Shown: positions 15,117-23,143 of the stretch, in pieces
Layout of the letters: every line of letters starts with the position of its first letter
How positions within the stretch are numbered: the stretch's first letter is position 1
Assembly (NCBI RefSeq): GCF_900113645.1
Contig: NZ_FOQC01000019.1
Location: 1-36,850, forward strand
Direction of reading: 5' to 3'
Length of the DNA stretch: 36,850 nucleotides
DNA from: Trichococcus flocculiformis
Lineage (GTDB): Bacteria > Bacillota > Bacilli > Lactobacillales > Aerococcaceae
Program-made: the position numbers and the translations under genes
The notes under the pieces: model-generated
The model's input: only the letters and a program-made list of their open reading frames with translations
Told to the model about the DNA's origin: nothing
The model's database searches: none

Positions 15117-16376
15117 TCACTCCAGATAGAAATACAACGACTGCAACAGATAGTCCGTTTCATATTTTTCAGCCAGCTTGAAGAGTTGGCGTTTCAGGGT
15201 TTCGAGCGTTCCGGTATTGTTCCGGTAGTTGGTGAGGTTCTTTTCGTACTGGCTGCGTTCGGTGTCGGTGGCATTTTTTTTGAAGTAGCCCCAGACGTGG
15301 GCCGCGGCGTTTTCAGCGTAACCGGGACGGATTTCTTCGGTGAAGACTGCGTCGATCAGGCGATAGAATTCCTGGACCGGATAATCGGCTTTGTCCTTCA
15401 GCAGCGTGCGGATGGCTTGATAGATCGCCGGCGACCGTTCGAGGATGGCATATTTGTAGCGGCCCCATTCTTTTTCCAAAAGTTTTAGGTGTTGGGTTTC
15501 TGTGGTCGCGTTCTGGCATTTGATGGCGGAAAGTTTTTTTTCCTTCACTTCCAGCATGATGTCTATGGTCGGGTCGACGAGTTGATTGTAGAACTGCAGA
15601 AAGGTCTCCAGATTAATCGTCTCGGTGTGGGCGCCCGGTCGTTTGCCTATAGCTTGCTGGGAATAATGGATCTTCTGTTTGCCGTCCTCTTCCTTCCAGG
15701 TCTTTTTGGCTTCGGCAATCCAGTATTGGTCGTGGCCTCCTGAAGGAGGTGGGTTGATGGCATGGTGCAGGTTATCGTAGATGGCTGGTATCTGAAGTCG
15801 GTTCGCCAGATTCAGGACATCCTCGATGTTGTAGAGCCGCTCGTCATTCTCGATAATCAGTCGGTTTTGAACAATTTCCGGCAAGCGCTGGAAGTTCGCA
15901 GCAAAGCGATCCATTGCCGCCGCTTTATCCCCATTGCTGCCGCCGACATGCAGGACGATTTTGTTGGTTTGGTCGGCGCCGAGCGCGGTCAGGATTTTGT
16001 CGTGGTAATTGAGATCTTCGATGGCGCGTGCGACGACGTCTTCCGTGGGTGAATTCATCACGGTGTATTGGCCCGGATGCAAGGAGACGCGCATGCCGCT
16101 TTTGCGGATCTTGGAGCCGATGCGTTCGAAGGCTTCTTTATGGATTTCCGGCCAAATGAGCGTGTTGACCGGGCTCGAACCGAACGGGATCAGATCCGAA
16201 CTGATGCGGTAGAGGTGGATGTCATTGGCGATGTTGTAATCGACTATCCGCTCCAACGTCTCCAGATTATGCGCGGTCACTTCCGTCAGCTTTTCCGCGG
16301 TCGCGTTTTTCTGCATGAGGCTGCGGATGTTTGTGTGCGGGGTACCGATGTTGAGGCAGGCATAGCCGATGGACAT
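15117..16376 (-). CDS. uvsE: UV damage endonuclease UvsE with DUF1722/YbgA-like C-terminal domain (copy B)
   Basis: A second 419-residue UvsE-type protein, aligned to copy A without a single gap (315 of 419 identical by hand count). All likely metal ligands are kept (LHPGQYTV, LHVGG, IIENDER, DNLHH, KIHYS, GAH, LEVKEK), as is the C-terminal domain (ERSPAIYQAIRTLL, AHVWGYFKKNAT, YLLQSLYFYLE). Both genes also share their 5' end and the CTCCTTTCGTTCAG segment holding the ribosome binding site. Substitutions are spread along the gene, so the duplication is old rather than a recent tandem event. The copies lie 5260 bp apart in direct orientation. Confidence 0.9.
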   Translation of the reverse strand: MSIGYACLNIGTPHTNIRSLMQKNATAEKLTEVTAHNLETLERIVDYNIANDIHLYRISSDLIPFGSSPVNTLIWPEIHKEAFERIGSKIRKSGMRVSLHPGQYTVMNSPTEDVVARAIEDLNYHDKILTALGADQTNKIVLHVGGSNGDKAAAMDRFAANFQRLPEIVQNRLIIENDERLYNIEDVLNLANRLQIPAIYDNLHHAINPPPSGGHDQYWIAEAKKTWKEEDGKQKIHYSQQAIGKRPGAHTETINLETFLQFYNQLVDPTIDIMLEVKEKKLSAIKCQNATTETQHLKLLEKEWGRYKYAILERSPAIYQAIRTLLKDKADYPVQEFYRLIDAVFTEEIRPGYAENAAAHVWGYFKKNATDTERSQYEKNLTNYRNNTGTLETLKRQLFKLAEKYETDYLLQSLYFYLE

Positions 16377-16467
16377 AGGCGGTGCTCCTTTCGTTCAGAT
16401 TTACTGCTGAAAATCAATCAACTAAAACACATTCTGCAAAACGTCATTTGATAGCTAAAGAAAATGG

Positions 16468-16513
16468 CCCAACACAATCTCCTCGCATTATTTTGCGAAC
16501 GATTTTGTATTGG
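16468..16513 (-). terminator. Possible terminator of the antitoxin/fic operon
   Basis: On the minus strand, CCAATACAAAATCG and TTCGC pair imperfectly with GCGAGG and GATTGTGTTGG, followed by GCCATTTTCTTT. The stem has several mismatches, so the call is weak. Confidence 0.4.
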
Positions 16514-16540
16514 ACTATTCCGATGATTATTCGAATCAGT

Positions 16541-17116
16541 TTATAAAGGTTCCAAAACTGTTAGTAACAATTTTTCAAGATCAGATTCATCCTGTTTCGA
16601 TTTGATCATTGCCTCCAAGTAAACCTGTGTGTCCATATTTTCATATCTCCACATGTATCCCTTTTCCTTAACATATGCCGCCAAGAATATGCGGATCGTG
16701 CGACCGTTCCCTTCTCTGAAAGGATGCAGCATATTCAGTTCTGCTTTAAAATAGGCTAGTCTCTTTGCTGCAATTTCACCAGTTTCCCAGTTACCCTCAA
16801 TTTTTAGTTGATTGAATAGACTATCTGCATAAGCGTCCAGGAATTGAAATTGACAAAATACGGTAGCCCCTTTGCTTAGATTAACATCCCTGAATTTACC
16901 CGCGAATGGATAAATATCCTGAAAGAGGTGATGATGAATTGCCATGAAGTCCCTTTTTGAGAATCCTTTGATAGTGTAGATTCCCTTCTCGATTTCTGCA
17001 TTTCTGACAAAAAAAGATAATGCTTCCGCTTGAGTTAAGTCGTCTTGATTGCTTACACCCAAGAGATTATTCTGCAACAAATACTCATCGTTATTTCCTT
17101 TATTGTACTTTGACAT
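16541..17116 (-). CDS. Fic family AMPylating (adenylyltransferase-type) toxin
   Basis: A 191-residue Fic protein with a complete active-site loop HPFREGNGRTIR: H131 catalytic, E135 metal-binding, N137, R139 and R142 for phosphate binding. The upstream Fic-fold signatures IYPFAGKFRDVNLSKG (flap region) and AYFKAELNMLHPF are also typical. Such enzymes transfer AMP from ATP to target proteins. The gene overlaps its small upstream partner by 17 bases, the arrangement of VbhA/VbhT-type class I Fic modules, where a separate small protein blocks the ATP site. In contrast to the Doc-like gene at 12540, nothing in the motif suggests loss of activity. Confidence 0.92.
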   Translation of the reverse strand: MSKYNKGNNDEYLLQNNLLGVSNQDDLTQAEALSFFVRNAEIEKGIYTIKGFSKRDFMAIHHHLFQDIYPFAGKFRDVNLSKGATVFCQFQFLDAYADSLFNQLKIEGNWETGEIAAKRLAYFKAELNMLHPFREGNGRTIRIFLAAYVKEKGYMWRYENMDTQVYLEAMIKSKQDESDLEKLLLTVLEPL

Positions 17117-17276
17117 TTTTGAGTTCTTTCTTAATCAAAGCGATTGTAATAGGCTTGCCGGAATTGACGATAGCGAGTGCTCGTTTTTGTAAATCTTCAC
17201 TCAAATACAAATTCTCCATAGCCATATTCTTATTGATGCGCTTGACTTCCGGCGAGTTCATTTGCAGTGTTTTCAT
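17100..17276 (-). CDS. VbhA-like small antitoxin of the Fic module
   Basis: A 58-residue ORF reading MKTLQMNSPEVKRINKNMAM then ENLYLSEDLQKRALAIVNSG and KPITIALIKKELKNVKVQ. Class I Fic antitoxins carry an inhibitory helix with (S/T)xxxE(G/N); here NMAMEN (N17 to E21-N22) fits except that Asn stands for Ser/Thr. The LSEDLQKRALAIVNSGKPIT segment matches the usual second part of VbhA-like proteins. The stop codon lies inside the fic gene (17-base overlap), which couples expression. A ribosome-binding-type GAGGGG lies a little upstream of the start on the minus strand. This gene is too short for many ORF callers. Confidence 0.8.
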   Translation of the reverse strand: MKTLQMNSPEVKRINKNMAMENLYLSEDLQKRALAIVNSGKPITIALIKKELKNVKVQ

Positions 17277-17404
17277 AATGTCATCAACCCCTCTCGTTCG
17301 TTACTTTATTATAATCGAAGACAAGGTCTTATGCTACAGAAACAGTTTGGGGCTCATTACAGCAGCATTTCGAAAAAATTTAGCGACTGGAATTGAATCA
17401 GCGG

Positions 17405-17890
17405 ATGAAGATTTTCTTCGTTATTCCGGATACCGTCCTGGGCATTCGTCCGGCGGGGGAAGCCTATGTTGAGCGAATGCGGTGTGGTTGAGCTGCCGTT
17501 GTCGACTGTTCAGCGTGCTTCGGGTTGCGTTCAGTCGACGCCATTGCCTTTCGTCGGCTTTTCGGTATTCTTGGCTCTCCGTTCAGTCGACACTCCTGTC
17601 TTTCGTCGGTTGTTCGGTGTTCTTCGCCCTTCGTTCAGCTGACGACCTGGTATTGGGTTATCAAAATAACCCAAATTAGGATACCGTCCTGGGCATCCGC
17701 CCGGCATAATAGCTTGTTCGTCAGTTGTTCGGTTTTCTGGACGCTTCATTCAGCCGACGGATTTTGCTTTTGTTGACTCTTCAGTATTCTCCGCTCTCCG
17801 TTTAGTCAACACCGGAGCTTTTTGTCGGCTGTTCGGTGTTCTTCGCACTTCGTTCAGTCGACACCATCACCTTTCCTCGGCTGAACTAAC
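17405..17890. repeat. Second intergenic hairpin family: six GTCGRCTG...CAGTCGAC units
   Basis: About 480 bases without a gene, made of roughly 50-base units of the pattern CTTTCGTCGGCTGTTCGGTG, TTCTTCGC, then TTCGTTCAGTCGACACC. Each unit closes by GTCGRCT pairing with AGTCGAC. One unit reads GTTGACT...AGTCAAC, a change on both stem sides, which argues that the stem matters. Also present: a TTGGGTTAT/ATAACCCAA hairpin at about 17654-17676, and two copies (17428, 17679) of GGATACCGTCCTGGGCAT, which recurs inverted in the 104-bp repeat at 30.7 kb. No T-runs follow the stems. Confidence 0.75.
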
Positions 17891-17916
17891 CATCCAAACC
17901 AACCGAATGCCAACAG

Positions 17917-17942
17917 AAAAGGCTCCCGCCGCAGCGGGAGCC
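17917..17942 (-). terminator. Terminator of the CoA-disulfide reductase fusion gene
   Basis: Perfect stem GGCTCCCGC/GCGGGAGCC with a CGCA loop. On the minus strand it is followed by TTTTCTG and lies about 15 bases after the stop codon. Confidence 0.85.
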
Positions 17943-17956
17943 GTATTGGTCTTGAT

Positions 17957-20461
17957 TTAGATGAACAAATTCAAGTTCGCATCCATTGTGTCGCCGATGT
18001 AAGCTGCTACACCGCCGAAGTCTACGCCTTCGATGATTTCCTCTTCTTTGATGCCCATGATGTCCATGGACATGGTGCAGGCGACCATCTTGACGCCCAT
18101 TTTTTGGGCTTGGGCGATCATGACAGGCAAGGGGTCAACGTTCTTTTGTTTCATGACGGCTTGGATCATTTTCGAGCCCATGCCGCCCATGTTCATTTTC
18201 GAGATTGGCAGTTGGCCGGCGTGGTTCGGCAGCATGATGTCGAACATTTTTTCCATGCCGCGTTTGGCTACGCTGACTTTTTCCGGACGTTTGATGACGT
18301 TCAGGCCCCAGAAAGTGAAGAACATCGTCACTTGTTTGCCGTAAGCTGCCGCTCCGTTGGCGATGATGAAAGATGCCAAGGCTTTGTCCAAGTCCCCGCT
18401 GAAGACGACCATTGTGGCGCCGTCCTTGGTTTCCTGCAGGACCGGTGCTTGTGCCGCTTGGGCTGCCATTGCCGCAGCGTTGAAGCCGGCTGGGGCTGCA
18501 GGTGCTGCTGCGCCCGCTTTGCCTTTCGCCACGTGGGCGCGGACGATTTTGCCGTCGATTTCTTTCGAGAGCAGCGTGTTGCCGGTGTTCTTCGTCCAGG
18601 CAGCGATATCCGCCAGGAAGCCGAAGTCGGATGCTTCGATGATCAATTCCTGACCGTCGACCATTTTGTCCATGTTCTCTTTGACTTTCAGGATCGGACC
18701 CGGGCACTGCAGTCCGCAGGCATCGACTTGGATCGTGTTGCCGACCGGTTGGGCTGGCTTCGCGTGTGTCGGTTCCACATGCACAGCCTCTTCCGGCGCT
18801 TCCTCTTTATAATTCAACGTCGTGTTCGCTTGTTTGTAAGTTTTGTAGCCGCCGTCCAGGTTCTTGACGGTGAAGCCGTTCTGCATCAGGATGCGGGCTG
18901 CGTTGTAGCCGCGGTGGCCGACTTGGCAGAACACATGGATGGTCTTGTCTTTCGGCAATTCGCTCATACGCGCGCGGATATCGCCCAACGGAATCGTGTA
19001 GGCATCGCCCAACACGCCGGTCGCCAACTCGAAGTCTTCGCGGACATCGAGGAAGAATGCGCTCGCTTCGATCAGGCCGTCGACTTCATGCCATTGGAAC
19101 GTGTCGATTTTGCCTTCGAGGATGTTCGAAGCCACATAGCCGGCGATGTTGGCCGGGTCTTTGGCGGATGAATACGGCGGTGCGTATGCCAATTCCAAAT
19201 CCGGCAAATCGTAGACGGTCGCGCCCAATTTCATGGCTGTCGCGATCACGTCGACGCGTTTTTCCACGCCTTCCATTCCGACTGCCTGCACACCCAAGAT
19301 TTTGCCGTCCAAGCCGAACAACAATTTGATGTCCAATGGGGAAGCCCCTGGGTAATAACCAGCATGGGAGTTCGGATGAATGTGGACCACTTTATAGTCG
19401 GTGCCGCAACGTTTCAACGTTTTCTCGTTGTTTCCGGCTGCCGCCACGGTCAATTCGAAGACTTTCGCTACGGAGGTTCCCATCGTGCCTTTGTAGCGGA
19501 CATCCATACCGTTCAGGTGGTCAGCCACCAAGCGGCCTTGACGGTTCGCTGGCCATGCCAATGGCACAACTGTCGGGCTGCCGTTGACGAAGTCAGTCAC
19601 TTCGATGACGTCCCCTACCGCAAAGATATCCGGATCGGATGTCTGCAGCTGGTCGTTCACGACGATTGAGCCGCGTACGCCTGTCTTCAGACCGGCATCG
19701 ACTGCCAATTCGTTCTCAGGTGTCACACCGATCGAAAGGATCGTCATGTCGGTGTCGAGGACTTTGCCGCTGTTCAAGCGGACTTTCGAGCCGTTGTTTT
19801 CGAAAGCTTTGACGCCGTCGCTTAGGATCAGGTTGACGTTATGCATATCGATATGCGCATGCACGGATTGCGCCATCTCGAAGTCGATTGGTGCCATGAC
19901 CTGGTCGCTCATTTCCACCAAGGATACGTGGATGCCCAGTTCCCATAGGTTTTCCATCATTTCCAAGCCGATGAAGCCGCCGCCGATGACGGTCGCGCGT
20001 TTCACTTGATGCTCGTTGATGTAGGCTTTGATCTTGTCCATATCCGGGATGTTGCGCAACGTGAAGACGTTCTGCGCCGCCTCGATGCCGTCGATGGCCG
20101 GTTTGATCGGACGTGCGCCGGTCGAGATGATCAATTTATCGTAGCTTTCTTCGGTTGTAGCGCCTGTTCTTACGTGTTTCACTGTGATTGTCTTTTTGGC
20201 GCGGTTGATCTTCACGACTTCGCTGAAGTTCTTGATGCCGATGTTGAATTTCTTCGCCATGCCGCCGACTGTTTCCAGGAGGAGGTTATCGCGCTCCTGG
20301 ATCACGCCGCCGATGTGGTAAGGCAAGCCGCAGTTGGCGAAAGAGATGTATTCACCCTTTTCGAAGATGACGATTTCGTCCTCTTCATTCAATCTTCTCA
20401 AGCGTGCCGCTGCAGTCGCCCCGCCGGCTACACCGCCGATGATCACAATTTTACGTTTCAT
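17957..20461 (-). CDS. CoA-disulfide (persulfide) reductase fused to rhodanese, TusA and DsrE domains
   Basis: An 834-residue four-domain protein. Residues 1-450 are an FAD/NAD(P)H disulfide reductase (IGGVAGGATAA near residue 8; second nucleotide site VIGGGFIGLE near 158; single active Cys44 in SFANCGLPYHIGG; AYAPPYSSAKDP near 425), as in CoA-disulfide/persulfide reductases. Residues 455-545 are rhodanese with C512 in FCQVGHRGYN. Residues 575-645 are TusA with C582/C586 (ACGLQCPGP). An Ala/Pro linker leads to a DsrE-like domain (680-834) with C795 in VACTMSMD. The chain of cysteines suggests sulfane sulfur is passed between domains and reduced. It is monocistronic, with a CstR-type operator in its promoter. 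Confidence 0.93.
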   Translation of the reverse strand: MKRKIVIIGGVAGGATAAARLRRLNEEDEIVIFEKGEYISFANCGLPYHIGGVIQERDNLLLETVGGMAKKFNIGIKNFSEVVKINRAKKTITVKHVRTGATTEESYDKLIISTGARPIKPAIDGIEAAQNVFTLRNIPDMDKIKAYINEHQVKRATVIGGGFIGLEMMENLWELGIHVSLVEMSDQVMAPIDFEMAQSVHAHIDMHNVNLILSDGVKAFENNGSKVRLNSGKVLDTDMTILSIGVTPENELAVDAGLKTGVRGSIVVNDQLQTSDPDIFAVGDVIEVTDFVNGSPTVVPLAWPANRQGRLVADHLNGMDVRYKGTMGTSVAKVFELTVAAAGNNEKTLKRCGTDYKVVHIHPNSHAGYYPGASPLDIKLLFGLDGKILGVQAVGMEGVEKRVDVIATAMKLGATVYDLPDLELAYAPPYSSAKDPANIAGYVASNILEGKIDTFQWHEVDGLIEASAFFLDVREDFELATGVLGDAYTIPLGDIRARMSELPKDKTIHVFCQVGHRGYNAARILMQNGFTVKNLDGGYKTYKQANTTLNYKEEAPEEAVHVEPTHAKPAQPVGNTIQVDACGLQCPGPILKVKENMDKMVDGQELIIEASDFGFLADIAAWTKNTGNTLLSKEIDGKIVRAHVAKGKAGAAAPAAPAGFNAAAMAAQAAQAPVLQETKDGATMVVFSGDLDKALASFIIANGAAAYGKQVTMFFTFWGLNVIKRPEKVSVAKRGMEKMFDIMLPNHAGQLPISKMNMGGMGSKMIQAVMKQKNVDPLPVMIAQAQKMGVKMVACTMSMDIMGIKEEEIIEGVDFGGVAAYIGDTMDANLNLFI

Positions 20462-20513
20462 GTATATTAATCCTCATTTCACAAAGTTTTTAAGTTTCGG
20501 TTGTATGCAGATA

Positions 20514-20542
20514 ATAATACCCCGGTAGGTATGATTTGTAAA
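20514..20542 (-). promoter_or_regulatory. Promoter with CsoR/CstR-type operator for the persulfide reductase fusion
   Basis: ATACCCCGGTAGGTAT at 20517-20532 is an inverted repeat, ATACC/GGTAT, with a GC-rich centre. That is the form of operators bound by CsoR/CstR tetramers, which control persulfide genes in S. aureus and Enterococcus. On the minus strand it lies between TTTACA (-35, 20542-20537) and TATTAT (-10, 20519-20514), 17 bases apart, so binding would block RNA polymerase. No csoR/cstR gene is in the window. Confidence 0.7.
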
Positions 20543-20599
20543 GGAAAATGTGACAGAGATGTTAAAAAAATTTTGCACAAACTCACAATCCCGGCCCGC

Positions 20600-21245
20600 C
20601 GGTGCCGCCCAGCTCCGACGAGGGCCTTTGTCGTCGGAGCTGGGGTGCCGGTGACCTGATGTCCTCCTGTTACCGGCACCTAGCCGGAGCTGATCGCGAC
20701 TTCTGATGCTGTCCTCCGTCGAACAAAGGCTCCCCGGAGGACAGGATCTCCACCTCGCATCAGCTCCGGCGAAGCAAACCCTAACAGGAGCTGGTGCCTT
20801 CCTCCGGTGAGTGCCCTTCTCGACGGAGTTGCGCTCTTCGGTATTCGTCTTCCTCCCGCAAGCGAATGTTAGCCGGAGCTGAGCACGCGGACGCAAGCTG
20901 TCCTCCGTCGAACAACGGCTCCCCGGAGGTACGATGTTTGCCCTCGATCCAGCTCCGGCGAAGCAGACCCTAACAGGAGCTGGTGCCTTCCTCCGGTGAG
21001 CGCCCTTCTCAACGGAGTTGGGCTCTTCGGTATTCGTTTTCCTCCTATTACCGGATCCTAGCCGGAGCTGCGCATGCATTCACAGCTTGTTCTCCTGCGA
21101 ACTACCTCTCGTCAGAGAACAGCATGCCCATCTCGCACCAGCTCCGGCGAACAATCTCTTATCGGAAAACACTGTCCAGCCACTACACAATCCCTCAGAC
21201 AAACAAACAGGCAAGAACTCCGACGAGCCGCAGCTTCGTCGGAGT
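20600..21245. repeat. 189-bp hairpin satellite, array 1 (about 3 units)
   Basis: CTCCG-type anchors at 20613, 20664, 20714, 20764, 20802, 20853, 20903, 20953, 20991, 21042, 21092 and 21142 repeat with spacing 51, 50, 50, 38, so each unit is exactly 189 bp with four hairpins (H1-H4). H1 is CAGCTCC...GGAGCTG; H2 CTCCGGTGAG...CTCGACGGAG; H3 CTCC...CCGGAGCTG; H4 CCTCCG...CGGAGG. The array fills the gap between the persulfide reductase and the NERD gene and ends with a strong hairpin (CTCCGACGA.../...TCGTCGGAG) at about 21217-21244. Confidence 0.85.
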
Positions 21246-21253
21246 TCTTGCCT

Positions 21254-22153
21254 TTATACGTAATGGCGTCCATGGCATTTTCCCACGGCCGTATAGTTCT
21301 TACAAAGCACCCGATAAATCCGATCCTTATTGTCCATCCCGCACCACTCGGCCATCCGCGGCGTCGTCACTTTCGCATCCGGAAAAAGCAGCCGGAACTC
21401 CTCGATATTGTGCAGAATCGTTTTCGTCGTCCGCCTCCTCTTCTTGCAGACCGGACAATAGACTGACTTCACCCCATCAAGGCGCACCACCGAGCCGCAA
21501 TCCAGGCAGAAAAGCTCTTTCTGCAACTTCCCGTAATCGATTTCCGGCAAATCCTCCGCATAGAAGCGCGGATTATGCATCCGGATCAGCGAGTCAGCCA
21601 ATCGCTGTTGCTCCGGCCCGATTTCTCCTTTCACCCGAAAATTATGGAAATGACGCGGAATCTGCCCGGGAAGCAGGTATTCCTCAATTTTACGATTACT
21701 CAGCAAATTGAACTCGGGATTGATGAAGACGACGAAGCCTTCAATCGGCATCTCGATTTTCAGCTCCGCAAGCAGCACACCCAATCTTGCCATCGTCCGA
21801 TTCAGCTGAAGCGACGGATTTTCCATCGTGGCACCACTTGGCTTCCGGAACGTCAGCGGCCCCCACAGATGATCCCCTTTATGGTTTTTCGTTTCGTACA
21901 CTAAAAGTTTATCGGGACAAATCACCAGCGTATCGATCTGGATCGAAATACGGTTGTGCCGCAACTGCAGATCATTCAGCACCAAACAGCGCGAATCCAG
22001 TGCATCCGTATGTACATCCAGCCCGCATTCGCCCACGAATCCCCCATCCATATGCAACAAATAATACTGATCTCCCGGCCCCAACTTCATCCGCTTGGCC
22101 AATGCTTCATAAATGCAGAGTATCCGCGGCTTTTCGCGTTCCTTATATGCCAT
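21254..22153 (-). CDS. NERD domain protein with C-terminal zinc ribbon
   Basis: A 299-residue protein. Residues about 65-115 show the nuclease-related NERD pattern: RISIQIDTLVICPDKLLVYE continuing into TKNHKGDHLWGPL, with the D...E-x-K arrangement of restriction-like folds, then a following PSLQLNRTMARL helix. Near the C-terminus CLDCG...YCPVCKKRRR forms a four-cysteine zinc ribbon, and the last part (TPRMAEWCGMDNKDRIYRVL) looks helix-turn-helix-like. Function is not established; a DNA- or RNA-processing role is inferred. An ATG 24 bases upstream is in frame, but AAAGGAGG lies inside that extension, 6-7 bases before the ATG at 22153. Hairpin arrays flank it on both sides. Confidence 0.82.
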   Translation of the reverse strand: MAYKEREKPRILCIYEALAKRMKLGPGDQYYLLHMDGGFVGECGLDVHTDALDSRCLVLNDLQLRHNRISIQIDTLVICPDKLLVYETKNHKGDHLWGPLTFRKPSGATMENPSLQLNRTMARLGVLLAELKIEMPIEGFVVFINPEFNLLSNRKIEEYLLPGQIPRHFHNFRVKGEIGPEQQRLADSLIRMHNPRFYAEDLPEIDYGKLQKELFCLDCGSVVRLDGVKSVYCPVCKKRRRTTKTILHNIEEFRLLFPDAKVTTPRMAEWCGMDNKDRIYRVLCKNYTAVGKCHGRHYV

Positions 22154-22244
22154 TATCTCTCCTCCTTTTGAATTCAACTGTCACCTGTAGTATCTGCATT
22201 CCATCGTCGCTGGCTTTTTTCATTCCTCCAGCGACTTCCGACGA

Positions 22245-23040
22245 CGGATCCTTTCGCCGGAGGAACAGTCACTTAAAATTAATAACCTCCGTTTACCGCT
22301 GCCTGACAGGAGGTGCGTTGCCAATGATACGGTATCCTCCGATTACCAAGGACTAGCCGGAGCTGAGCACGGATTCTCATCCTTTCATCCGACGAACAAG
22401 AGCTCGCCGTAGGTGAGCGTCTTACGCTCGCAACAGCTCCGGCGAAGACAACCCTAACAGGAGCTGGTGCTTTCCTCCGGTGAGCGCCCCTCTCAACAGA
22501 GTTGAGCTCTTCGGTATTTGTCTTCCTCCTACGAGCGAATGTTGGCCGGAGCCGGGCGCGGATTCGCATGCTGACCTCCGTCGAATGAAGGCTCCCCGGA
22601 GGTACGGATCGCCATCTCGCGTCTGCTCCGGCGAAGCAAACCCTAACAGGAACTGGTGCTTTCCTCCGGGGAGTGCCTTTCTCAACGGAGTTGGGCTCTT
22701 CGGTATTCGTCTTCCTCCTGCAAGCGAATGTTGGCCAGAGCTGAGCACGGATTCGCGCCCTGTCCTCCGACGAACGAAGGCTCGCCGGAGGTACGAAGTT
22801 CACACTCGCACCTGCTCCGGCAAAACAACCCCTAACAGGAACTGGTGCTTTCCTCCGGGGAGCGCCCTCCTCGACGGAGTTGGGCTCTTCGGTATCCATC
22901 TTCCTCCTGCAAGCGAATGTTAGCCGGAGCTGGGCGCGGATTCGCACCCTGTCCTCCGACGAAACAAACCTAATCGGAAGACACACCCACTCCCTCGCAT
23001 CACCTCCGGCATAGGCCGCGCTCGTCGGAGCTGCGCGGCC
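22245..23040. repeat. 189-bp hairpin satellite, array 2 (about 4 units)
   Basis: H1 anchors CTCCGG at 22437, 22626, 22815 and 23004 are each exactly 189 bp apart, with H2 38 bases later (for example 22475). A worn partial unit precedes (22245-22436). The units differ by substitutions but not by length. One H1 has changed from CAGCTCC...GGAGCTG to CTGCTCC...GGAACTG, which weakens its outer stem. The array fills the gap between the divergent NERD and flavodoxin genes. Because 189 is 63 codons, long open frames run through it on both strands. Confidence 0.87.
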
Positions 23041-23097
23041 GCGGAACACCCTGTCGCAAATCTGCGATTATTAGATGCTAACCGGATGGAACTTTGG

Positions 23098-23137
23098 TAT
23101 ACTTTGATTAGATAGTAATCGTGAAAAGAAAGAAGGA
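23098..23137 (+). promoter_or_regulatory. Promoter -10 and ribosome binding site of the flavodoxin gene
   Basis: TATACT at 23098-23103 (no strong -35 visible, as the upstream DNA is repeat array) and AGAAGGAAAC about 7 bases before the ATG at 23144. Confidence 0.5.
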
Positions 23138-23143
23138 AACACT

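Noticed and set aside
20600-23040. CRISPR array as explanation of the regular repeats.
   Set aside because: There is no constant direct repeat separated by unique spacers; the whole 189-bp unit is repeated, including loops and spacers, and no cas gene is present.
22279-23049. A 256-codon minus-strand open frame through array 2 with 63-residue repeats, and similar long frames in arrays 1, 3 and 4 (for example 20474-21079 and 27147-27614).
   Set aside because: The unit is 189 bp, exactly 63 codons, so any stop-free frame stays open through all units. The frames have no consistent start or ribosome binding site, the composition is Arg/Pro-rich as expected from GC hairpins, and several frames on both strands are open at once. 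A real repeat protein is not excluded but is not supported.
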